DNA of 64,000 nt from UBA7328 sp965247965 (lineage in GTDB: Bacteria; Bacteroidota; Bacteroidia; Chitinophagales; Saprospiraceae), in NCBI GenBank assembly GCA_965247965.1, contig OZ252053.1:5456001-5520000 (forward strand), read 5' to 3'. Shown here piece by piece: positions 57,950 through 64,000 of the stretch. The position numbers were made by a program, and so were the translations under genes. Every line of letters begins with the position of its first letter. Position 1 is the first letter of the stretch. Below the pieces are notes generated by a model. It was not told the DNA's origin and ran no database searches. It was given only the letters and a program-made list of their open reading frames with translations.

Positions 57950-59908
57950 TTAGGAATATTCTGATAGCTCCAGCCACCGTAATTCTTTTTCTTTAATACT
58001 AGTATTGATACTCCCAAGTTCAATTGACATCTTTTCTAATTCACGGGCGGGCAGATCAGTTTTCAGAAAGTCTTTTTCAAGCGATTTTTTCTCAGCTTCC
58101 AATGTTTCTATTTCGTTCTCGAGTTGCTCCAGTTCCTTCCTTTCCAAATAGCTGAGTTTTTCGGCCAAGGGTCTCTGACGCTCCACAGCTTCAGCGACGG
58201 AGCGCCGATCAGCCCTGCCGGTCCGGCGGGCGGGCTTTGGCTGACGTTTTATTTTTTTAGATGTAAAGGAGTCAATTGATGCCATACCTGCTTTGCTATT
58301 TGATTTTGATTTTTGGTTTTCGCGAGCCTTTGGCCGAGATTCTTTCCACTCCGTATAGGTCCCGTTGTAGTCCTTGACGTTCCCCTTGCCATCCATTATG
58401 AACATATGATCGACCAATTTGTCCATAAAAAATCGGTCATGGGATACAATGACCAGACAACCCGGAAACTGCCGGAGATAACTTTCGAGTACGTTCAGGG
58501 TCAGTATGTCCAAATCATTTGTAGGTTCGTCAAGGATAAGAAAGTTTGGATTTTGCATGAGTACCGAAAGCAAGTGAAGCCGCTTTCGCTCACCACCGCT
58601 CAGTTGGGATATGTAGACCAATTGCTGGGGGCGCGGAAACATAAAGGTCTCCAAAAGCCGTTCTGCGGCTAATTTCAGCCCTTTTTTCAAAGGAATGTAA
58701 TCGGCATATTGTCTAACGTGGTCAATGACGCGGTGCTCTTTGGACATATCCAACCCGTCCTGCTTGTAGTGCCCAAAAACGACGGTACTTCCCAGTACTA
58801 TTTTACCGCTGACCGGCTTTATCGCTCCTGTGAGAATGTTGATCAAAGTAGTCTTTCCTGCCCCGTTGGGGCCTGCTATTCCTATGCGCTCTCCTTTTCT
58901 GAATTTGTACCAAAAATTCTGCAGAATGACTTTCTCATCGAAGGCCATACTCACATCATTGAGCTCGAGGATTTTTTTGCCCAATCGCGTTGGATTGAGC
59001 TGTATTTGGAATGCTTCTTCGTATGTTATGCTGCTTACTTTTTCTTTGATCTTGTGGAACTCGGATACTCTTGATTTTGCTTTCGTGCCTCGCGCTTTTG
59101 GTTGGCGTCTTATCCATTCCAATTCTTTGAGGAGCAGCTTTTTGCTCTTGTCCAAGGTGGTGCTCTCGATCTGCATACGAATCGCTTTCTTTTCGAGATA
59201 GTCACTGTAATTTCCACTGTATGGAAATAGTTTTCCTTTATCGAGTTCGATGATATGATTACATACTCTTTCGAGAAAATATCGGTCGTGGGTAACCATG
59301 AGGATGGTGAGTTTCGAGGTTTGAAGGTAGGATTCGAGCCATTCGATCATATCGATGTCAAGGTGATTGGTCGGTTCGTCAAGGATGAAAAAATCCGGGG
59401 TATCGATGATCATTTTCGCGAGAGCGATTCTTTTCTTTTCTCCGCCTGATAAATGTTTCGTTTCTTCAGATAAATCGTTAATGTTTAATCGCGAGAGGAT
59501 TTCTTTTATTCTGACTTCAATATCCCATGCTTTCAGGTCTTCAATTTTTTCAACATTTCGCTCGATAGCACGCTCATCGTTTAGCATTAGAGACTGCTCG
59601 TATTCCTTAATGACAAGTATTTGTTCGTTATCTGTGTCCAATACCGCATCGAGGATAGTGCCCTTTTCAGAAATTTTAGGCTCTTGCCTTGTATATCCGA
59701 TTCTGATATGTTTATTACGAGTAATTTTGGCTCTTTCACCTTCAGGTGAATCCTCCCCTGCAACAACTCGCAATAGGGTAGATTTTCCACTACCATTTTT
59801 TGCGATCAAGGCGATTTTATCTCCTTTACTGATAGTAAGGTCAATGTCCTCGAAAAGCATCTTTTCGCCATAGCTTTTTGATATGTTTTCGAGTTTTAGA
59901 TATTGCAT
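57950..59908 (-). CDS. ABC-F family ATPase (Uup-like) with a palindrome-encoded insertion
   Basis: 652 residues from ATG at 59908 (MQYLKLENISKSYGEKMLFEDIDL); a start four codons higher is possible. Two ABC domains: Walker A IAKNGSGKSTLL (about 35-46) and GPNGAGKTTLINIL (about 345-358); signatures HLSGGEKKRIALAKM and QLSGGERKRLHLLSV; Walker B DFFILDEPTNHLD and NFLILDEPTNDLD. No membrane segment. ABC-F proteins act on ribosomes or, as Uup, in DNA transactions. In the C-terminal part the segment PKPARRTGRADRRSVAEAVE is encoded by repeats (58179-58244) before the coiled coil (LSYLERKELEQLENEIETLEAEKKSLEK) that ends the protein. The frame is kept. Confidence 0.92.
   Translation of the reverse strand: MQYLKLENISKSYGEKMLFEDIDLTISKGDKIALIAKNGSGKSTLLRVVAGEDSPEGERAKITRNKHIRIGYTRQEPKISEKGTILDAVLDTDNEQILVIKEYEQSLMLNDERAIERNVEKIEDLKAWDIEVRIKEILSRLNINDLSEETKHLSGGEKKRIALAKMIIDTPDFFILDEPTNHLDIDMIEWLESYLQTSKLTILMVTHDRYFLERVCNHIIELDKGKLFPYSGNYSDYLEKKAIRMQIESTTLDKSKKLLLKELEWIRRQPKARGTKAKSRVSEFHKIKEKVSSITYEEAFQIQLNPTRLGKKILELNDVSMAFDEKVILQNFWYKFRKGERIGIAGPNGAGKTTLINILTGAIKPVSGKIVLGSTVVFGHYKQDGLDMSKEHRVIDHVRQYADYIPLKKGLKLAAERLLETFMFPRPQQLVYISQLSGGERKRLHLLSVLMQNPNFLILDEPTNDLDILTLNVLESYLRQFPGCLVIVSHDRFFMDKLVDHMFIMDGKGNVKDYNGTYTEWKESRPKARENQKSKSNSKAGMASIDSFTSKKIKRQPKPARRTGRADRRSVAEAVERQRPLAEKLSYLERKELEQLENEIETLEAEKKSLEKDFLKTDLPARELEKMSIELGSINTSIKEKELRWLELSEYS
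58179..58244. repeat. Nested palindromic repeats inside the ABC-F gene
   Basis: Compared with the copy at 11940-11984, the shared repeat (CGCTCCACAGCTTCAGCGAC ... GATCAGCCC ... TTTGGCTGA) is split by about 20 bases containing GCCGG-T-CCGGC and GGGCGGG. So one palindrome lies inside another, and both lie inside a coding sequence. The insertion keeps the reading frame and adds about 22-25 residues rich in Arg, Ala and Pro. Confidence 0.75.
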
Positions 59909-60097
59909 TGACGTCGACAATCTGACTACGTTAAAACTTCGTCAGACACAGTTTATTGGCGACATGTACTCATGAGGTATAACAACTGTTTGCAAATGTT
60001 CTCTTTTAAGCTAGAAAATGCCAAAGCAAACATTCAACTTTCTACGCTTATCCGAATTTTTGAACAAGGACTAGGACTGCGAATTGGCTTGACATTC

Positions 60098-61786
60098 TTA
60101 TGAAATCAAAACTTTTCCTAATTCAGCTACACTAATTCTCCGCATTTCCACCTTCCTGATCTTACCAGTAACTGTCATAGGAAATTCATTTACAAATTTG
60201 ATATATCTCGGAATTTTGAAATGAGCAATCTGTCCGCGGCAGTAGTATTTTATACCATCTTCGGAAAGTTTTTTACCTTCTGAAAGCTGCACCCATGCAC
60301 ATATTTCTTCTCCAAATTTCTCGTCCGGCACTCCGATGACCTGAGCGCTTTCTATGCTTTCATGTTTGGATAAAAATTCTTCGATTTCCCTTGGATACAC
60401 ATTTTCACCACCTCTGATGATCATATCTTTTATTCTACCTACTATCGAAATGTATCCATCTTCATCCATTGTTGCCAAATCTCCGGTGTGCATCCACCTG
60501 GCTGTATCGATAGATTCAGCAGTTTTTTCAGGATCATTCCAATAGCCTAACATTACGCAATATCCTCTTGTGCAAAGTTCTCCTTTCTCTCCGATAGGCA
60601 TTACCTGACCGTTTTCCGGATCAACAATTTTTATCTCTGTATGCGGCATGATACTCCCTACCGTACTGACTCTTTTATCAAATGGAGCATCGTGGCGTGT
60701 CTGCGTACTTACGGGGCTAGTCTCTGTCATTCCATAGGCGATTTCCATTTCTGTCATGTTCATTTCGGCGTTTATCCGTTTCATCAACTCAGGTGGACAA
60801 AGGGAACCTGCCATTACTCCCGTGCGAAGGGATGACATATCGTATTTCGCAAAATCAGGATGATTCAATTCTGCAAAAAACATGGTAGGGACTCCATACA
60901 GTGAGGTGGCCTTCTCAGCTTGCACAGCTTCTAAAACCCTTATGGGATCAAAACTATCGGAAGGATAGATCATCGTAGCTCCATGGGTAATGCAGCCGAG
61001 ATTGCCCATCACCATGCCGAAACAATGATATAGAGGAACTGGAATGATCAAACGGTCTTTGTCCGTAAATTTTTGAATTTTCGCTACCAGGTAGCCATTG
61101 TTTAGGATGTTGTGATGGCTTAGCGTAGCTCCTTTGGGATAGCCCGTCGTGCCACTTGTGTATTGGATATTAATGGCTTCGTCAAAGCTTAAGTTGGCCT
61201 GCTCATGTGTTAATTTTTCGTCATTAATTGTCTTCCCTCCTTCCATAAAGTGTCTCCACATAAGCATGCCATCCTGCTCATTTTTTGCAAGTGAAATAAC
61301 TCTTTTCAACTTCGGAATCCTTTGACAATGAACGACTTGTCCTTTTGAACTCTTGACTTCAGGAGCCAATGCATAGATCATTTCCGTATAATCGGAAGTT
61401 TTAAACTTGTCGGCAATGACCACGGCTGTACATCCTGACTGATTGAGTGCATATTCCAATTCCTGGAGGCGATAGGCCGGATTGATATTGACCAGGATAA
61501 CTCCAATTTTTGAAGTGGCAATTTGGGTGATCAGCCATTCTGCACAATTCGGTGACCAGATGCCCACACGATCTCCTTTTTTGATACCAATTGCCATGAA
61601 GGCTTTTGCACATTGATCGACCTTTTCCTGTAGTTGGAGATACGTATACCTGATGTTTTGATGTACCGAAACAATGGCTTCATTGTTTGGATATTTTTCT
61701 ACAGTCTGGTCAAAAGCATCTCCGATAGTCAATCCCAGAAGTGGTTCCGAAGAAGTACTGCAAGTGTAGCTTATTTGGTGAGACAT
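60098..61786 (-). CDS. Acyl-CoA synthetase (AMP-forming), FadD-like
   Basis: 562 residues. NIQYTSGTTGYPKGATLSHHNILNNG (about 210-235) is the P-loop, AYGMTETSPVSTQTRHD (about 352-368) the adenylation motif, and WMHTGDLATMDEDGYISIVGRIKDMIIRGGENVYPREIEEFL (about 434-475) the A8 hinge and linker. PMTVTGKIRKVEM near the end has the catalytic lysine. Activates a medium- or long-chain fatty acid to its CoA thioester for beta-oxidation or lipid synthesis. Single gene; no beta-oxidation genes adjoin it. Confidence 0.9.
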   Translation of the reverse strand: MSHQISYTCSTSSEPLLGLTIGDAFDQTVEKYPNNEAIVSVHQNIRYTYLQLQEKVDQCAKAFMAIGIKKGDRVGIWSPNCAEWLITQIATSKIGVILVNINPAYRLQELEYALNQSGCTAVVIADKFKTSDYTEMIYALAPEVKSSKGQVVHCQRIPKLKRVISLAKNEQDGMLMWRHFMEGGKTINDEKLTHEQANLSFDEAINIQYTSGTTGYPKGATLSHHNILNNGYLVAKIQKFTDKDRLIIPVPLYHCFGMVMGNLGCITHGATMIYPSDSFDPIRVLEAVQAEKATSLYGVPTMFFAELNHPDFAKYDMSSLRTGVMAGSLCPPELMKRINAEMNMTEMEIAYGMTETSPVSTQTRHDAPFDKRVSTVGSIMPHTEIKIVDPENGQVMPIGEKGELCTRGYCVMLGYWNDPEKTAESIDTARWMHTGDLATMDEDGYISIVGRIKDMIIRGGENVYPREIEEFLSKHESIESAQVIGVPDEKFGEEICAWVQLSEGKKLSEDGIKYYCRGQIAHFKIPRYIKFVNEFPMTVTGKIRKVEMRRISVAELGKVLIS

Positions 61787-61874
61787 TATGTTGGTTTTAA
61801 TCGCAGGTCGAAGATTAAATTATTCGAGGAAATTTAATCGACTTTCGTTAAATTACCTGCGGTGAATACAATAA

Positions 61875-62093
61875 TCGATAAATGAAAGGCACAATATCAT
61901 CGATGCAGAGTTTGAATTCAAAGACGGTAAGATTATTAAACATATCGACCGCTTTAATCTGTACAAATGGTCGAAACAGGCCTTGGGCTTTCAAGGATAT
62001 CTACTCGGCTGGACTTCATTTTTTAAGAAAAAATTGAATGCACAAACGAATAACAGACTATCCGAATATGAGCAGGGTAGCACCTGTCATTGA
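61875..62093 (+). pseudogene. NTF2-like (SnoaL-type) protein, C-terminal remnant
   Basis: One frame without start reads ERHNIIDAEFEFKDGKIIKH, then IDRFNLYKWSKQALGFQGYL and LGWTSFFKKKLNAQTNNRL, ending at TGA 62091-62093. It closely recalls the C-terminal half of 'nuclear transport factor 2 family' proteins (FxfkdgKIikHiDhFnlykWskqALG). A stop stands just upstream, and the N-terminal half is missing. Its end overlaps the 3' end of the protease gene by 7 bases. Confidence 0.6.
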
Positions 62094-64000
62094 TATAAAT
62101 CAATCATATCCTTAACAATATTTATACTTTCCGCTATATAGATATCTTTCTTAATATAGTTGATCCATTCCACGTTTCGCGCAGCGGTATTCTTGTCCAA
62201 ATTGATGCTGGCATAGTCTTCCTGAAGATTCGATACATTGAAATTAGGAAGGTCTGACTTCATGATCTTATCATATTTCTCCTCCGCCATTTCGCGTATA
62301 TCTACCACTTCCTGGTATGCGCCTACGGTTAGCGGATAAGAAGTTTCGTCGCTTCTCTTTTTGAGATATTCCGCCTGATCTTTTATTAGATTAAAATCAG
62401 AATTCTTCAATAGTCTCGATTCACTTCTCATTCTCAATTCGTCTTTGTGTTTTTCTACCAGCACTGCTTGCTGATACGAAAGTGGGTCAATGCTTGTCCA
62501 TTTCATTGCGTAGTCGTATTCTCGTTCGCCTACGTCGAGGTGAGCATAACGGTCAGGGAGTACAATATCCGGTTCTACACCTCTCAATTGCGTGGACCCT
62601 CCATTGATCCTGTAGAATTTTTGCATCGTTACTTTGAGCTCGCCCAGAGGTTTGAATTCATCATAGCCTCTTACAGTTCTGTCCAGGTCAATAAATCGCT
62701 GTACCGTTCCTTTTCCGAATGATTTGCTTCCTACGATCACAGCCCGGTCATAGTCCTGCATGGCTGCTGCCAATATTTCAGAAGCAGAGGCGCTAAAGCC
62801 ATTGATCATTACCACAAATGGGCCAGTATAGATCACCCTGGGGTCATCATCTTTATAGACAAATGGACTCCGGCTGCGTGGTTTGACTTGTACAATAGGG
62901 CCTTTTTCTATGAATAATCCGCTCATATCCACTACATCTCGTAATGATCCTCCACCGTTATTTCTTAGATCCAAAATGATGCCTTGCGCATTGTTTGCAT
63001 TCAATTTTATCAATTCCTTGCGCACATCTACAGCACAGCTATTCCCATCTTTTCCTTCGAAGCTCGAATAGAATTTTGGTAAATGGATATACCCAACATT
63101 TTCTATAACACCCGGAATATCGATAATGGCGGATCGCGCCAGAGACTCCTGGGTATTTACTATATCTCTAACCAAATTAATATCGGTAATAGAACCGTCA
63201 TTTTTCTTAATAGTCAATGTGACAACCGTACCCTTTTTCCCCCGAATCAACTGAACCACGTCGTCCAACCTCATTCCAAAAATGTCTACAGCTTCCTCCT
63301 CCTTTTCCTGCTTTACCTTTAATATGTGGTCGTTCACGACAATTTGCTTATCTCTCCATACGGGTCCGCCGGGTACGACATAAACTACTTTCGTTAAGTC
63401 TCCATCTTTTGAAAGTCTTGCACCTATACCTTCTAATTTACCGCCCATGCTGATATCAAAATCCTGCTTTTCTTTTGGACTCAAATAATCTGAATGAGGA
63501 TCAAAAATGTGGGTAAATGAATTGAGATAGCGGCCAAATCGATCAGATCTTCTTTGCTGGTTAAATCTCTTGAACCAATCGTCAAAATTTTCTTTGACTT
63601 CTGCTACAGACTCTTTCTCGATCTCGTCGATGGTCTTTTGTTCTTCCCGCTCTTTATACTGCTCGATCTTGCGCGCCATCTTGGTAATAATCTCGTATTT
63701 CAAGCCCCTTCTCCAACTGTCTTTTAACTCAGCAGAATTGGCCGGAAAATTCCTTTTTTCCGCGTCTAATTCGTAACTCTCGTTTAAGGAAAAGTCAAAA
63801 TCTTGTTGAATGATTTGCTTGTAGTAATCCTGCACTTCCTTTATTCGATTTTGCATAATTTCTACCGATGCATCAAAGAATATCAACTCATTGGCCCTGA
63901 CCTGATCGTCAATCTGTAACCTGTGCATCTCAAGACTTTTTACGTCTTCTTGCGTATAAAATCTCTTATATGGATCAATATATTCCAGGTAATAGTCAAA
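62087..64000 (-). CDS. prc: Tail-specific (C-terminal processing) S41 protease, 5' end beyond window
   Basis: The frame stays open from the stop at 62087 to the window edge, 637 codons, reading on above the first internal Met with YYLEYIDPYKRFYTQEDVKSLEM, so the start lies outside. A PDZ domain (GIGARLSKDGDLTKVVYVVPGGPVWRDKQIVVNDHILKV), the S41 core (GYIHLPKFYSS, GIILDLRNNGGGSLRDVVDMSGLFIEKG) and the catalytic segment (VVMINGFSASASEILAAAMQDYDRAVIVGSKSFGKGTVQ, with Ser and Lys) are clear, followed by the DUF3340-like C-terminal domain. Tsp/Prc trims periplasmic proteins and regulates murein hydrolases. Confidence 0.93.
   Translation of the reverse strand, partial: FDYYLEYIDPYKRFYTQEDVKSLEMHRLQIDDQVRANELIFFDASVEIMQNRIKEVQDYYKQIIQQDFDFSLNESYELDAEKRNFPANSAELKDSWRRGLKYEIITKMARKIEQYKEREEQKTIDEIEKESVAEVKENFDDWFKRFNQQRRSDRFGRYLNSFTHIFDPHSDYLSPKEKQDFDISMGGKLEGIGARLSKDGDLTKVVYVVPGGPVWRDKQIVVNDHILKVKQEKEEEAVDIFGMRLDDVVQLIRGKKGTVVTLTIKKNDGSITDINLVRDIVNTQESLARSAIIDIPGVIENVGYIHLPKFYSSFEGKDGNSCAVDVRKELIKLNANNAQGIILDLRNNGGGSLRDVVDMSGLFIEKGPIVQVKPRSRSPFVYKDDDPRVIYTGPFVVMINGFSASASEILAAAMQDYDRAVIVGSKSFGKGTVQRFIDLDRTVRGYDEFKPLGELKVTMQKFYRINGGSTQLRGVEPDIVLPDRYAHLDVGEREYDYAMKWTSIDPLSYQQAVLVEKHKDELRMRSESRLLKNSDFNLIKDQAEYLKKRSDETSYPLTVGAYQEVVDIREMAEEKYDKIMKSDLPNFNVSNLQEDYASINLDKNTAARNVEWINYIKKDIYIAESINIVKDMIDLYQ

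Overview
The window looks like one chromosomal segment of a Bacteroidota (Bacteroidetes) bacterium, probably a Saprospiria/Cytophagia-type relative. The evidence is the gene content: a SprB/HYR-type giant surface protein with a dockerin-like tail, LemA-TPM-TPM, an AroF-chorismate mutase fusion, the L25/Ctc form of rplY, and lipoproteins typical of the phylum. Promoters of the form TTTG-N20-TAnnTTTG and the near absence of Shine-Dalgarno sequences agree. The exact lineage cannot be read from the sequence.

Layout. 1-3.1 kb: cystathionine beta-synthase (cut by the window edge), a DUF559 remnant between GC-rich inverted repeats, an Uma2 remnant, a LysM protein and a structured intergenic region. 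3.1-7.4 kb: kdsB, then a tightly overlapping trio of cysteine-less asparagine-synthase-like protein, sulfotransferase and PrmC. 7.5-13.1 kb: Uma2 nuclease, a metal-ABC permease fused to a DtxR-type regulator, Ppx/GppA, a PorT-like barrel, a small conserved protein and a PhnP-like hydrolase. 13.1-19.7 kb: a mobile-element island holding a two-ORF IS placed inside a palindromic repeat, two identical IS4-type copies, an IS4-type element broken by the second copy, and a 224-bp MITE inside the first copy. 19.8-29.1 kb: rplY, adk, obg, cvpA, parE, a PLP decarboxylase and lemA-TPM-TPM. 29.2-33.4 kb: an aromatic amino acid operon (pheA, aminotransferase, tyrA, aroF-CM) preceded by a Phe/Tyr-rich leader peptide and terminator, a classical attenuator. 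33.4-39.4 kb: toxin-antitoxin pair, RNA ligase, Kbp-like protein, enolase-superfamily epimerase, and a DUF4097 / anti-sigma / ECF sigma group. 39.5-45 kb: a 1.8-thousand-residue repeat protein. 45.2-52.6 kb: pdxH and a TetR-regulated RND efflux operon. 52.7-64 kb: cytochrome c, anmK, epimerase, HEAT-cyclophilin, GbsR-like regulator, ABC-F protein, acyl-CoA ligase and an S41 protease cut by the edge.

No single large new defence or biosynthetic system is evident. The most notable signals are the aromatic attenuator; palindromic elements that sit in frame inside two protein genes (an outer-membrane barrel and an ABC-F protein) and nest inside one another; the layered IS/MITE island whose order of insertion can be read from target duplications; a +1 frame junction at an A9 run in a transposase; the cysteine-less asparagine synthase paired with a sulfotransferase; and a permease-repressor fusion. 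Several decayed genes (two Uma2 remnants, one NTF2-like remnant, one DUF559 remnant) show that intergenic space here is partly gene debris and repeats.
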